Shown here piece by piece: positions 19,124 to 28,492 of a DNA stretch of 64,000 nt. The DNA is taken from the NCBI GenBank assembly GCA_002786225.1, contig PEQN01000003.1, forward strand, positions 124,001 through 188,000. Direction: 5' to 3'. A program made the translations under genes and the position numbers. The notes below the pieces were generated by a model. The model searched no databases. It was not told the origin of the DNA and worked only from the letters and a program-made list of their open reading frames with translations. Origin of the DNA: Leptospira sp. GTDB taxonomy: Bacteria > Spirochaetota > Leptospiria > Leptospirales > Leptospiraceae. Every line of letters starts with the position of its first letter. Position 1 is the stretch's first letter.

Positions 19124-19839
19124 TCTGTGGACTCCGTATTTTGTAATTTTACTAGAAGTTCTTCTGAATTCACTTTTAAAACTCGCTCCAATTCATGAAC
19201 TAAGATTAACATTACTTTGAGTTTTGCTTTACTACTGTCCTCGGCTGCGACTGTAATCCAAGGAGCATAAGGTTGGTCCGTCAATTCTCTGTATGATTTA
19301 AAGATAGATTCATACTTCTTATAATTCTTAACCTGATCCTTATCTTCTTTGGTTACTTCCCAAGTCTTACCTTGTTTTTCTGCAGATTTTAATCTTTTCT
19401 CTAATTCCTTTTTTTTGAGATCTAGAAAAAATTTAATAAAAACAACTCCATCATCTGATAGAGTTTTTTCTAAATTTAAGATGGATGTTTGCGCTTCGAG
19501 AAGTTTTTCAATATTATATTTTTTATCACTGAAGCCTTGAGTAATTCTATGGTAATAAGACTTTAATAAAAAGAGCGCATTGCCTTTGGCTGGAAAATGT
19601 TGCCAGTATTTATAAAGAAAAGGATAATGATCATCAAAATAATCCGTGTCTATAGGAGAATAAACCTTATAACGTTTAGGGTCCATTCTATATGTGATAG
19701 ATTTTAAAATTTGTCCCTTACCAGTTTGAGCCCAACCTTCTAAAATTACATAAAAAGAAATATTCTGTAAATTAGCCTCATTCTGAAGCAGATACAATCT
19801 CTCTTGGAGATTTTCTTCTGAGATATCTATCTTATTCAT
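19120..19839 (-). CDS. Degenerate PPK2-family domain protein
   Basis: About 239 residues, alignable to PPK2 throughout (FYVILEGWAQTGKGQ, then MDPKRYKVYSP, then the end DQPYAPWITVAAED). Walker A keeps GK, but the Walker B motif DRSWYGR has become LKSYYHR near residue 95, so the catalytic aspartate is lost. The lid arginines are also changed. It is probably not catalytic alone and may be a structural partner of the next gene (inference). The ATG at 19839 is five bases after the previous stop; a GTG at 19869 is an alternative. Confidence 0.8.
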   Translation of the reverse strand: MNKIDISEENLQERLYLLQNEANLQNISFYVILEGWAQTGKGQILKSITYRMDPKRYKVYSPIDTDYFDDHYPFLYKYWQHFPAKGNALFLLKSYYHRITQGFSDKKYNIEKLLEAQTSILNLEKTLSDDGVVFIKFFLDLKKKELEKRLKSAEKQGKTWEVTKEDKDQVKNYKKYESIFKSYRELTDQPYAPWITVAAEDSSKAKLKVMLILVHELERVLKVNSEELLVKLQNTESTE

Positions 19840-19844
19840 ATAAT

Positions 19845-20396
19845 TTAAAATAGGCGATAAATATACCACCTACCTCCCTGTTTTCTAAATACGGGATTCG
19901 CTAAATCACCTTCTAATTCTTGGTTGGCTTCAAAAAGCAAATCAAGCTCACACTCATCTTTTGCATCAAAATAATAATCAATACGTATTCCCCTAGAAAG
20001 AATTAAAATATCTCTAACGGACCAAGAGGAATCATTTTGCTTTTTTTGTCTTAGCTTGGTGGTTGAATAAAAATAAATTTCAAAGTAATTGTCCACTTCT
20101 TCAAAGCTTTTTACAAATTCTTCCTTAGTCCACTGTGCTTTAATATCTACCCAGATTCCTTGCTTGGGATGTATGTCATTTGAAATTTCTAATAGATTTT
20201 TATTAAGAACAGCTTGCACCATCTTTTGAAAAAGAGCTTCGATTTCCTGTTTATCTGTTTCATGAGCCTTCCCGTAAACGGTCCCTTTCGAAACATTCAA
20301 GGAACCATCCAACTCAGGTAAAGTTTGGCAGGTAAAAATGATTATAAGAAATAAGCTTCCTAAGAAGATAGTAAAATAGGTTCGTTTTGGTTGCAT
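19845..20396 (-). CDS. Hypothetical secreted protein or lipoprotein
   Basis: 183 residues, not recognised. A basic start and hydrophobic stretch end at IIIFTCQTLPE, a loose spirochaetal lipobox with Cys near residue 23. The mature part has a helix IEALFQKMVQAVLNKN followed by beta-rich segments, resembling small NTF2-like or SnoaL folds (weak impression only). It lies nine bases downstream of the TPR gene and runs into the PPK2 pair. Confidence 0.65.
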   Translation of the reverse strand: MQPKRTYFTIFLGSLFLIIIFTCQTLPELDGSLNVSKGTVYGKAHETDKQEIEALFQKMVQAVLNKNLLEISNDIHPKQGIWVDIKAQWTKEEFVKSFEEVDNYFEIYFYSTTKLRQKKQNDSSWSVRDILILSRGIRIDYYFDAKDECELDLLFEANQELEGDLANPVFRKQGGRWYIYRLF

Positions 20397-20405
20397 GCTA
20401 AGATG

Positions 20406-21953
20406 CTATTCTAGAATTTTAGCGAGCATGGTGTCAAATTCATTGCCATTGATAAACACAAATTTTTCTGAATGTTGGCTAACAAATTTTCTTCCACCTT
20501 CTGTAAGTTCAAAATTTCCTATCAAATATCCAACATTTGCAGAGGCTTTTTCCATTTCATTGATCATTTCGCGCAGAAAAACATCAGAAATTTTGGAATC
20601 GCGCCATTTTCTAAATCGAAACAAAGCTCTGAGTTCTTTGTTTTCTTTACTTAAACCCGTATAATTGACTCCATCCCCTTCTGGATTTGGTAATTCTCTC
20701 GATACCCGAAAATTTAGTCCAAGTATCATTCTGACACAGGCATTCTTATAATTGGTTCCCTGTAAAGAAAGATATTTCTCGAATCTGTCAACTCCAACTT
20801 GGTCCAATTTCTTGATTATTTTATTGCCGCCCTCATCAACCATACCACGGATATTAAAGGGAGCCGCTGTTCTCATTCCTGATAACTCAAAGTAACGAGT
20901 ATTCGGAAATAGTGTATGATATAATTTATTTACTTCGGCTTCGATATCATATTCGTCTTTTAATGATTCAATAGTTCCTTGTTTGTTTTCTAATTTATAT
21001 TTAAGATTAGCCAAACTTATCACTTCAGTTTCATTAGGACGAAAGCTTTCCGCCTCAATTAAATATTCTGAAGCTTCCTCATATTTTCCTTCATGAATAC
21101 AAAGTATTGAAAAATGAATATCAGATTCTATCGTTTCTGAAGGCCAATCATTGAGCTTAGCCATTTCCATGCAGAGTCGTGCATATTTTAAAGCCTCAGA
21201 ATAATTTTTCACCTTTGCGTTAACGGCCATTACGAATTGAAAAAGTGTATATCTAAGATATTCATCATCAAGTTTATCAATTACTTCATCTGCAATTTTC
21301 AATGCTGTATCAAATTTTGCATCATTCGCAAGTGAAATAGCATATAGAAATCCTGCCACAGTTGTATTTTCCATCTTGTAGGCTTTTTCAAAAAGAAATC
21401 TTTCACCATTTTTTTCTAAAGTTCCATCAACTACACCTTTTGCAGTAAAGAAAGATGGGAATTGAATATTCTTGGCATTCAATCTAGAAAAAAATTGATC
21501 TGCAATTTTAAATTCTTTTTGCCCTAGTGCCATGAAGCCAAGACGAATGCAGGCAGTTGGATTGTTTGGCTCAATTTCTAAGGTACTTAAATATTGAAAG
21601 AAAGCCTCTTCATTCATGTCTTTATCGTAATAGATATCAGCAACTCGATTGGAAATCTGTACTGGATTCATATCTTTTTCAAATCTTCCGATTTGAAGAA
21701 TTTTTTCTAAATGAACCGCTTCATTTAAAAAATCTCCTTCTAAAGAATAAATTTTAGCAAGTACTAAGTGTCCACGGCTATCTCCTGGTGATAGATCCAA
21801 GCGGTCTCTTATCATAGCTCTTGCGTCCAGAAAATTACCACTGGCTGCTAAGGATAAAGCTTTACCGTAGATATCTCTTTGGTTTTGGATAAGAAAACTT
21901 CCTACCAATCCTAAGATTATAACCCCAGTTCCTATAAGTATGATGAACATCAT
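20406..21953 (-). CDS. TPR-repeat protein with N-terminal membrane anchor
   Basis: 515 residues. The N-terminal hydrophobic helix MMFIILIGTGVIILGLVGSF is followed by tetratricopeptide-like helices to about residue 340 (for example FLDARAMIRDRLDLSPGDSR and EAFFQYLSTLEIEPNNPTAC). A distinct C-terminal region, about 350-515, includes LRALFRFRKWRDSKISDVFL and may be a separate domain of unknown role. A TAA stop precedes the ATG directly, so the start is firm, but no Shine-Dalgarno is visible. Confidence 0.75.
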   Translation of the reverse strand: MMFIILIGTGVIILGLVGSFLIQNQRDIYGKALSLAASGNFLDARAMIRDRLDLSPGDSRGHLVLAKIYSLEGDFLNEAVHLEKILQIGRFEKDMNPVQISNRVADIYYDKDMNEEAFFQYLSTLEIEPNNPTACIRLGFMALGQKEFKIADQFFSRLNAKNIQFPSFFTAKGVVDGTLEKNGERFLFEKAYKMENTTVAGFLYAISLANDAKFDTALKIADEVIDKLDDEYLRYTLFQFVMAVNAKVKNYSEALKYARLCMEMAKLNDWPSETIESDIHFSILCIHEGKYEEASEYLIEAESFRPNETEVISLANLKYKLENKQGTIESLKDEYDIEAEVNKLYHTLFPNTRYFELSGMRTAAPFNIRGMVDEGGNKIIKKLDQVGVDRFEKYLSLQGTNYKNACVRMILGLNFRVSRELPNPEGDGVNYTGLSKENKELRALFRFRKWRDSKISDVFLREMINEMEKASANVGYLIGNFELTEGGRKFVSQHSEKFVFINGNEFDTMLAKILE

Positions 21954-22004
21954 GATTTAATCATTTGATTTAATCCCCTCCCATTTTAATCTGACTTCAG
22001 ATTA
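21953..22004. repeat. Direct repeats and palindrome between divergent genes
   Basis: The 10-mer TGATTTAATC occurs at 21953-21962 and 21966-21975, and a degenerate copy CATTTTAATC lies at 21982-21991. An 8-bp palindrome, TAATCTGA-CT-TCAGATTA, covers 21987-22004 and includes the A of the next ATG. Together they fill the whole space between the two divergent genes, as expected for an operator region. Confidence 0.5.
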
Positions 22005-22540
22005 TGGGCAGCATTAACGCATTTTCATACGCCTATCGCTTCTGGAAGCGGGATAGTTTTTATTCCCTTTTTACTGGACTATTTTCTACCGGGATCTTTT
22101 TCTTTCTGATCCATTCTCTCAGAATTCAAATCAATGCCTCTGGCGTCATATCCTTTTCTAGTATCGAAGGATTAAGGAATTCTCCCCATCTCCTTTTTTA
22201 TGCTACCATCTTTTCTCTCTCTTTCTTATCTTTAGGAGCCATATTTCCCCGAATTGCTGATTTCGGAGTGATGATGGCTGTTGGAGGCAATTCTTGGGTA
22301 TGTGTTCAAATCCACGTTTTGCTTTTAATACTGCTTATCACACCAGGATTCTTAATCGCAAACATATTGCAGTTCCTACTTATTTCAGATTCAATCGCCC
22401 CTTTGAGCTATTATAATTTAGTGGTAATAGAGATTACTGCTATACTCTCTGGAATCTCTTGTATTCTCTTGTTTGGAGTTCCAAGCGCATTGCTTACAAC
22501 CCTCAGAGACCCTTACTCAAGCATCCGGAGAATGAAATAA
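22004..22540 (+). CDS. Compact FtsX/LolC-like ABC transporter permease
   Basis: 178 residues with four predicted membrane helices (about 24-43, 61-81, 97-120 and 140-165). The loop [19 protein letters not shown] resembles the coupling motif of FtsX/MacB permeases (R-x-E-FG-x-x-R-A-x-G). The large periplasmic domain between helices 1 and 2 is reduced to about 20 residues. The ATPase gene follows with a TAATG overlap. No Shine-Dalgarno precedes the ATG, and a palindrome abuts it. Function unknown; envelope remodelling or lipoprotein handling is possible. Confidence 0.7.
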   Translation: MGSINAFSYAYRFWKRDSFYSLFTGLFSTGIFFFLIHSLRIQINASGVISFSSIEGLRNSPHLLFYATIFSLSFLSLGAIFPRIADFGVMMAVGGNSWVCVQIHVLLLILLITPGFLIANILQFLLISDSIAPLSYYNLVVIEITAILSGISCILLFGVPSALLTTLRDPYSSIRRMK

Positions 22541-23208
22541 TGATGCTTAAAGTTAATAATCTGACAAAGCAGTATAAGGATTTCAAAGCAGTCAATTCCA
22601 TTAGCTTCGATGTAAATGCAGGAGATTATGTTGCTATTATAGGACCTAGTGGTTCTGGTAAGACAACACTATTATCACTTTTAACAGGACTCATATCTCC
22701 AAGCAGTGGGGAGATTCTTTATGATAATAAGAAACTTTCCCATTTATCAAGGTCAGCTCTCGCAAAATTAAGAGCCAGAGATCTAGGAATGATATTTCAA
22801 TTTAGCGAACTCGTACCCAATCTTACCATAGAAGAAAATATCCTTTTACCGGTTATCTTTACTCGTAAATTTTCAGAAGAGGAATATCATAAAAAATGTG
22901 AATTCCTTTTAGAAAGATTGGAAATGAAAGACATCCGCCACGCTCTTCCACGCGAACTTTCTGGTGGTCAAATTCAAAAAGCTGCTATTGCAAGGTCCCT
23001 AATCAATGATCCACCTATCCTTGTTGCTGATGAACCATCTGGTGATTTAGATCCAGAGAATAGCAACCTTGTGCAGATGCTTTTTATGGATTATAATAAA
23101 ATGGGATTAACAATCCTCTTGGTAACTCATGACATGAACTTAGCCTTTGATGCAAAAACGATTTATGAAATGAAGAATGGATCTTTTAACCAAGTGATTA
23201 AATCTTAG
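22540..23208 (+). CDS. ABC transporter ATP-binding protein, LolD/MacB/FtsE type
   Basis: About 222 residues. Walker A is GPSGSGKTT, the Q-loop [15 protein letters not shown], the signature [15 protein letters not shown], Walker [13 protein letters not shown] and the H-loop VTHD. The subfamily is that of LolD and FtsE. The ATGATG at 22540 overlaps the permease stop by one base and is chosen over an upstream in-frame ATG at 22459, which would lie within the permease gene. It should energise the compact permease. Confidence 0.92.
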   Translation: MMLKVNNLTKQYKDFKAVNSISFDVNAGDYVAIIGPSGSGKTTLLSLLTGLISPSSGEILYDNKKLSHLSRSALAKLRARDLGMIFQFSELVPNLTIEENILLPVIFTRKFSEEEYHKKCEFLLERLEMKDIRHALPRELSGGQIQKAAIARSLINDPPILVADEPSGDLDPENSNLVQMLFMDYNKMGLTILLVTHDMNLAFDAKTIYEMKNGSFNQVIKS

Positions 23209-23213
23209 TAAAT

Positions 23214-24113
23214 ATGAAGTTTTTAGGTTTAGATATAGGCGCGGGTTCCATTAAAGCAGGTATAGTCGATGAGTTTGGATTTGTAGAAGATGAATCCACC
23301 AAGATTACTCATTCCAGAATGGAAAACTCTGATTTCCAAGAAGCCTTAAAGACAATTATAACACCCTACTTATCGAAATATGAATTATCTGGTATTGGTG
23401 TTGGTTCACCAGGTCCTATAGATATTGCAAATGGAATTATTTTTTCATCTGCAAATCTTCCCAAGGTTGATAAGTTTCAGATCAAACGAATTTTAAATGA
23501 TTTTACTAAAATGGAAATCGAATTTAATAATGATGCCAACTGTGCCTCATTAGGTGAATACTACTTTGGTGAAGGCAAAGGCTCGCCTAACCTCTTCGTT
23601 TTTACTCTAGGAACAGGACTAGGAGGCGGATGGGTATGGAATGGCAAGCTCTTCAATGGCTTTGAAGGCAATGGAATGGAAGTTGGACATACTACCATTA
23701 TACGTGGAGGCGCCTTGTGTGGCTGTGGCAATCTGGGTTGTGCAGAAAGCTATTTCAGTTCTAAGGGATTACTTGCAAGATACAAAGATGCTTCACTTAG
23801 CAGTCTTCCAACGGTCAAAGATTTCTTTGAACAGGTGAGAATTGGAGATGAAAACGCCAAAGAGATCTTAAATTTTGGAGTGGAGGTTCTTGCTGAGGCC
23901 ACAAGAAATATTGTGAATCTTTTAAATGTAGACACAGTTGTTTATGTTGGTGGACTTTCCCAATCCTGGGATTTGTTTGGTGATAATTTGGAGAAAAGTA
24001 TACGTTCAAAAGTTTTTCCGGTTTTGCGTGATCGTCTTCAAATTAAAAAAGGTAAGAACCAAGCAATTTTAGGTGCTGTGAGTTTACTTTTGGAGAAAAG
24101 GAATCATGAATGA
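23214..24113 (+). CDS. ROK family sugar kinase (glucokinase-like)
   Basis: 299 residues. The ATP motif is [16 protein letters not shown] at the N-terminus, and the sugar-binding loop includes [17 protein letters not shown]. The ROK zinc signature runs from GMEVGHTTI to [10 protein letters not shown], with the expected His and three Cys ligands. It probably phosphorylates glucose or a related hexose; Leptospira generally lacks a sugar PTS, so a kinase of this type is expected to serve glucose entering the cell. The HIT gene overlaps its end by eight bases. Confidence 0.9.
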   Translation: MKFLGLDIGAGSIKAGIVDEFGFVEDESTKITHSRMENSDFQEALKTIITPYLSKYELSGIGVGSPGPIDIANGIIFSSANLPKVDKFQIKRILNDFTKMEIEFNNDANCASLGEYYFGEGKGSPNLFVFTLGTGLGGGWVWNGKLFNGFEGNGMEVGHTTIIRGGALCGCGNLGCAESYFSSKGLLARYKDASLSSLPTVKDFFEQVRIGDENAKEILNFGVEVLAEATRNIVNLLNVDTVVYVGGLSQSWDLFGDNLEKSIRSKVFPVLRDRLQIKKGKNQAILGAVSLLLEKRNHE

Positions 24114-24450
24114 TTGTTTATTCTGTAAGATAGCCAATAAAGAAATTCCTGCTAAAATAGAATACGAAGATGATGAGATCCTGGGCTTTCATGATATTGA
24201 TCCCCAAGCTCCTGTTCACTTGGTCTTCATACCCAAAAAACATATTGTTTCCTTAGACCAAGTTCTAATTTCTGATTCCAACTTAATAGGGAATTTACTT
24301 TTCCATATGGCGGAAACTGCAAGGAAACTAAAAATCAATGAATCCGGTTATCGTATAGTCAATAATACCGGCGCAAATGGCGGACAGACAGTATTTCATA
24401 TTCATTTTCATTTACTCGCAGAAAGAAAACTAAAATGGCCCCCAGGATAA
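24106..24450 (+). CDS. HIT family nucleotide hydrolase (HinT-like)
   Basis: 114 residues, the typical HinT length. The N-terminus has [14 protein letters not shown], the middle [19 protein letters not shown], and the histidine triad is HIHFHLLAE. HinT enzymes hydrolyse purine phosphoramidates and acyl-AMP. The Shine-Dalgarno AAGGA is just upstream of the ATG within the kinase gene. Both CxxC cysteines characteristic of bacterial HinT are present. Confidence 0.95.
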   Translation: MNDCLFCKIANKEIPAKIEYEDDEILGFHDIDPQAPVHLVFIPKKHIVSLDQVLISDSNLIGNLLFHMAETARKLKINESGYRIVNNTGANGGQTVFHIHFHLLAERKLKWPPG

Positions 24451-24459
24451 AACTAAAAT

Positions 24460-25437
24460 ATGAAAAATAAAAAATTACTCTTATCTCTTTTTATCTCAGC
24501 AATTGCTATAGGATTTTTACTTTTTAAATTTGATCTCAATGAATTTGCAAAAATCCAAGAACGTTGGAATCCTCTTTTTCTGATACCAGTGCTTATTTGG
24601 AATATTTTAGCCATGATCCCATTCTCACTAAGATGGTATTACCTTTTAGATAGAAAGTTAGAAATAAAGAAGTCTATGCTATCTGCATTTCTAGGTGTGG
24701 GAGCGAATATGGTTCTTCCTGCTCGAGGTGGTGATCTTCTGAGGCTTTACTATTGCAAAAACAATTCAGAGATTCACTATGCAACTTTAGTTTCTCAATT
24801 ATTTATTGAAAAAGTTTTAGATTTGATTATAGTACTTTTGATAGGAGCAGGTAGTTTTCTACTACTCGGTTTAGGAGATGGTAATTCCAGTCCTACAGGA
24901 ATTTTTATCTCAGGATTAGTAGTTATTGGTGTACTCTTCCTTTTAGTTTTGATACGATTTGCCAATTCCTTCTTAATTCGAATGGGAAGAATGATATTTT
25001 CATGGATAAGTAAAGAAGAGATATTTATTAAAAGTCTAGAACCACATCTAGAAGCATTGAAGAATTTTCTAACCTTACGCAAGTTATTGATACCTGTCGC
25101 AATAACGGTCCCTACTTGGCTTGCGGGTTATGCTGTAACATATATGTTCGAATCGTATTTGATCGGCATTCCATTAGAATACACCAGTATCTTATTTATA
25201 GTTTTTTGTGGAGCTATGGGAGTTGCTGTTCCCTCTGCACCATCGGGCCTTGGTGTCTTCCATGCATCCATAGTATCTGGTTTTGTATTACTTGGTCTGA
25301 GAAGTGAGGATGGTTTTGTATTTGCAACTGCTGTTCACTTATTGCAATTTATTATTCTATCCTTACTCGGTTGGTTGGCTTATTTGATTTGGATGGCAGA
25401 AAAAAAGGGAGATTCGAAAGAAAAGAACCGGAGTTGA
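24460..25437 (+). CDS. YbhN/UPF0104 flippase-like membrane protein
   Basis: 325 residues with about eight hydrophobic helices. Family features are SLRWYYLLDRK, the segment ANMVLPARGGDLLRLYYCK and PSAPSGLGVFHA near residue 260. This lysylphosphatidylglycerol-synthetase transmembrane family moves or binds polar lipids; the bacterial substrate is not known here. The last nine bases overlap the 3' end of the antisense tRNA-Asp. Confidence 0.88.
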   Translation: MKNKKLLLSLFISAIAIGFLLFKFDLNEFAKIQERWNPLFLIPVLIWNILAMIPFSLRWYYLLDRKLEIKKSMLSAFLGVGANMVLPARGGDLLRLYYCKNNSEIHYATLVSQLFIEKVLDLIIVLLIGAGSFLLLGLGDGNSSPTGIFISGLVVIGVLFLLVLIRFANSFLIRMGRMIFSWISKEEIFIKSLEPHLEALKNFLTLRKLLIPVAITVPTWLAGYAVTYMFESYLIGIPLEYTSILFIVFCGAMGVAVPSAPSGLGVFHASIVSGFVLLGLRSEDGFVFATAVHLLQFIILSLLGWLAYLIWMAEKKGDSKEKNRS

Positions 25438-25502
25438 CGGGGTTCGAACCCGCGACATTCTGCGTGACAGGCAGATACTCTAACCAGCTGAGCTACAACT
25501 CC
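25429..25502 (-). tRNA. tRNA-Asp (anticodon GTC)
   Basis: The minus strand folds as a cloverleaf. The acceptor stem is GGAGTTG/CAACTCC, the D-arm has AGCTGGTTA, and the anticodon loop is CTGTCAC with GTC at the centre. The T-loop TTCGAAC is in a GCGGG/CCCGT stem. The discriminator is G, as expected for aspartate tRNA. CCA is not encoded (GTT follows). The 3' end overlaps the tail of the convergent YbhN-like gene. Confidence 0.96.
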
Positions 25503-25613
25503 TTGTTCTTTAGCTACGATAATTTTGGAGCCTGCTCTGTCAAAGAAATTTTATAATTTTTGTAGAGAAGCTTGCATTTCTAAAGAAATAAGATAAACTG
25601 AAAATATAGATCG

Positions 25614-26288
25614 ATGATTGTTCAAGAAAAAAAAGCAAAAGACCTTATTCAAGAAAGGATCTTCACACTATCCAATTTCATTTCGCTATCGCGTGTTGCC
25701 TTGGTTCCGCCGTTTTTCATTTATTCTAAAGAATACGCAAGCAATCCAAGTTTTGATTCCTTTTTCTATCCTGCTTTAATTAGTGTTATAGCAGTTCTAA
25801 CTGATTATCTTGATGGAAAGATTGCAAGAATTCTGAACCAAGAAACTGTATTGGGCAGATATCTAGATCCTGTCTGTGATAAGATAGTTACAATCTCAGC
25901 AATTGGAATCTGTGTGGTTTATTTTTATTTTCCAATTTGGATTTTGATTCTATATAGCATAAGAGAATTTCTAGGACTTTGGTTTGGAGGCTATCTTTAT
26001 TTCAAACGAGGATTGCAAGGTAAACCTAATTATTGGGGAAAGCTTGGTGTTGGGATTGTTGCAGTCTCCGTTATTTGGTATATGTCAATTCCCATACTAG
26101 TAACGATTCCAAAACTACCAATGATCTTTTTTCACCCAGAATGGAGTGCGTATAGCTTGCTAGTTGTATTGGCCTTGGGTGTGCTTGCTTACTTCAGAAG
26201 GTATTGGACCATAGTCTTTCACCCAGAAAAATTAGTCATTGATCCCAATGACCAATTTCAAAAGAAAAAGTATGAAATAATCGAATAA
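25614..26288 (+). CDS. pgsA: CDP-diacylglycerol-glycerol-3-phosphate 3-phosphatidyltransferase
   Basis: 224 residues. The CDP-alcohol phosphatidyltransferase signature D-x2-DG-x2-AR-x8-G-x3-D-x3-D is complete in DYLDGKIARI with GRYLDPVCDK near residue 65. Five or six membrane helices follow. The conserved start LSNFISLSRVALVPPF supports PgsA, which makes phosphatidylglycerophosphate; another CDP-alcohol transferase cannot be fully excluded. Confidence 0.88.
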   Translation: MIVQEKKAKDLIQERIFTLSNFISLSRVALVPPFFIYSKEYASNPSFDSFFYPALISVIAVLTDYLDGKIARILNQETVLGRYLDPVCDKIVTISAIGICVVYFYFPIWILILYSIREFLGLWFGGYLYFKRGLQGKPNYWGKLGVGIVAVSVIWYMSIPILVTIPKLPMIFFHPEWSAYSLLVVLALGVLAYFRRYWTIVFHPEKLVIDPNDQFQKKKYEIIE

Positions 26289-26301
26289 TGAATGCCTTCT
26301 A

Positions 26302-26946
26302 TTATTTTTTCTTTTTAAAATATTTCTCTTTGATTTCTTCTCTAGTTAAAGTCTTATTCAAATGAATTTGGTAAAATACTTTTAACTTGGTGATAATAGG
26401 TTTTTCCTCAGAGGACTCATGTTTAAATTTCCAACGAGTTAAATCATTTTGTATGATCTTTGCTATGTCGTTGATGCGAGGAACTCTTCTATCAAAATTT
26501 ATAACTTCAATAGACCCTGTATTTGAATTTAAAGTTATATATAATATTCCCTCATCCTCTAAATTTACTAGATCATAGCCATGGATCTCTTCACGAGTGA
26601 GATCATCTGCCCCTGGATCTGGAATTCTTCTTATGAATTTTGAGCCACGAATTTGTCGAACTAAGTATTGGTTGGCAGAAAGTATAACTCGAAAGTATTC
26701 TAAACTATCTTTGGATGCTTGTTGAAAAAAAGCAGGTTGCAATTTTGAGTTCTGAATTTCTTCTCCATTTTCATCAAATACTTTCTCTCCATCCACTGGT
26801 GCTGGTAAAATCTCATTTTCTGTCGGATTAGGAATTGTACTTTGAGAGCTTAGCTCTGATTGTGCTTCACTCGATGGGAGGGATTTACAAACTAAAGAAA
26901 AGTTTAGGATTACAATCGATAAAATGATTTGGATAATTTTTACCAT
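26302..26946 (-). CDS. TonB-C-like periplasmic or lipoprotein of unknown role
   Basis: About 214 residues. The start at 26946 gives a signal peptide ending in ILNFSLVCKS, a loose lipobox. A Ser/Pro/Glu-rich linker follows. The C-terminal 120 residues resemble a TonB/AgmX C-terminal fold: LYITLNSNTGSIEVINF, the helix IAKIIQNDLTRWKF and the strand ITKLKVFYQIHLN. No ExbB/ExbD genes are nearby. Leptospiraceae carry several such orphan TonB-like proteins; function here is unassigned. Confidence 0.65.
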   Translation of the reverse strand: MVKIIQIILSIVILNFSLVCKSLPSSEAQSELSSQSTIPNPTENEILPAPVDGEKVFDENGEEIQNSKLQPAFFQQASKDSLEYFRVILSANQYLVRQIRGSKFIRRIPDPGADDLTREEIHGYDLVNLEDEGILYITLNSNTGSIEVINFDRRVPRINDIAKIIQNDLTRWKFKHESSEEKPIITKLKVFYQIHLNKTLTREEIKEKYFKKKK

Positions 26947-27003
26947 ACATTCCAATCTTTGAGACTCTAAGCATACTTTCAAGAAAGAATTCTAACTAGG
27001 ACC

Positions 27004-28401
27004 TTAATTTAGATAGGATAAAAAATATTGAGCTAGACCTAAGAAAAAGAAAAATCCACAAATATCGGTAAAAGTTGTTACAAAAATAGAAGAAGCAATC
27101 GCTGGATCTATTCTGAGTATCTTTAATAATAGGGGAATACAAGAACCTATAGTTCCCGCTATAAAAAGATTTACAAACATAGCAGAACCAATAACAAAAG
27201 AAAGTACAAGATTTCCCTTAAAGATATAAACCATTGTTGAGGTCAGTATGCCAAGAAATAAACCATTCAAAATCCCAATAGAAATTTCTTTCCGAACTGC
27301 TTCCCACCAAGTGTTCAGAGTTAATTCACCGGTTGCTAGATTTCGTACAACGACTGTTATAGACTGAGTTCCTGCATTGCCACCCATACCCGCAACTATT
27401 GGCATGAGAGTAGCTAAGACTACAACCTTTTGGATGGTTTCTTCAAAAAGCGATACAACTGAGGCTGCGAGTACGGCAGTAGCAAGATTCACAACGAGCC
27501 AAAGGATTCTTTTTCGTAGAGATTCAAATACGGGAGTATTCAATTTCTCATCCTCAGAAAGACCTCCCATACGATAGATATCTTCCGATGCTTCTTCTTG
27601 AACAATATCCAGAACGTCATCAACAGTGATGCGTCCAATCATTACGTCCTTATCATCCACAACAGCGATAGAAACTAAATCGTATTTACGAAACATACGT
27701 GCTACTTCTTCTTGGTCTGTGTTAAAATGCACGCTGAGAGGAGATCCTATCATTATTTTATTGATTTTATTGGAAGGATTTGTTAGTAATAATTCCTTCA
27801 AACGAAGATAGCCCATTAATCTGCCATCTTGATCGACTACATAGACCGTATAGATATCATCTACCACCTTTGCAATTTTTCGAATCTTAGAGACTGCCTT
27901 ACGAATGGTATCTGTTCCATACACTGCCGCAAAGTCACTACTCATGATTCTACCGGCAGAATTTTCCATAAATTCCATCTGAACTCGAATTTGTTGGGAA
28001 TCTTCTCTATCTAAAATTTTTAGAACTTCTTCTGCCTTTGAAGGTGAAACGGATGCTAAAATAAAGGTTATATCATCAGATTCTAATAATTCAAAAATTG
28101 TGGAAATTTCCTTGGGCTGTAACCTCTCCATGAATTCAGATTGGTAATCCTCATCCAATTCGACCAATACCTCACTTTGTCGTTCGGCTTGAAAGAGTCT
28201 AAAAACATAGAAGGCTTCATCGTATTCTAACTCATGCAAAACTTCTGCAAAATCCGCATAATGGGATCCTGATAATTGCTGAACAATTTCCTCATCCCGA
28301 CCAGAGCGAACTAAATGAGTAAATTCTTCAAACCAATCTTCGAATTCATCAGTTTCTATCTCAGGGACTTTGGATGGCTCTTGGCTTGTGTTTGCTTCCA
28401 T
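27004..28401 (-). CDS. mgtE: Magnesium transporter MgtE
   Basis: About 465 residues. The N-terminal superhelical domain (about 20-120) is followed by paired CBS domains (about 120-250, with YTVYVVDQDGRLMGYLRLKE) and a plug helix. Five membrane helices include VAGMGGNAGTQSITVVVRNL, the signature of the ion pore, and ATFTD-like VTTFTDICGFF. The ATG at 28401 follows AGAGGGAG and is preferred over a TTG at 28440. It is divergent from a zinc-type CDF gene. Confidence 0.95.
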   Translation of the reverse strand: MEANTSQEPSKVPEIETDEFEDWFEEFTHLVRSGRDEEIVQQLSGSHYADFAEVLHELEYDEAFYVFRLFQAERQSEVLVELDEDYQSEFMERLQPKEISTIFELLESDDITFILASVSPSKAEEVLKILDREDSQQIRVQMEFMENSAGRIMSSDFAAVYGTDTIRKAVSKIRKIAKVVDDIYTVYVVDQDGRLMGYLRLKELLLTNPSNKINKIMIGSPLSVHFNTDQEEVARMFRKYDLVSIAVVDDKDVMIGRITVDDVLDIVQEEASEDIYRMGGLSEDEKLNTPVFESLRKRILWLVVNLATAVLAASVVSLFEETIQKVVVLATLMPIVAGMGGNAGTQSITVVVRNLATGELTLNTWWEAVRKEISIGILNGLFLGILTSTMVYIFKGNLVLSFVIGSAMFVNLFIAGTIGSCIPLLLKILRIDPAIASSIFVTTFTDICGFFFFLGLAQYFLSYLN

Positions 28402-28492
28402 TACTCCCTCTATTGAAAAAAAATAATCTAGAGATTTCAACCGAATTTATAGTTGCGAATTGACTTTTTTCTAAAAATCTGGATGGAAACCA

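Noticed and set aside
25371..25556. Short + strand open frame crossing the tRNA
   Set aside because: Its middle is the complement of the tRNA-Asp; the openness is accidental.
28402..28492. Possible magnesium riboswitch (M-box) before mgtE
   Set aside because: The divergent space is only about 90 bases and shows none of the M-box helices.
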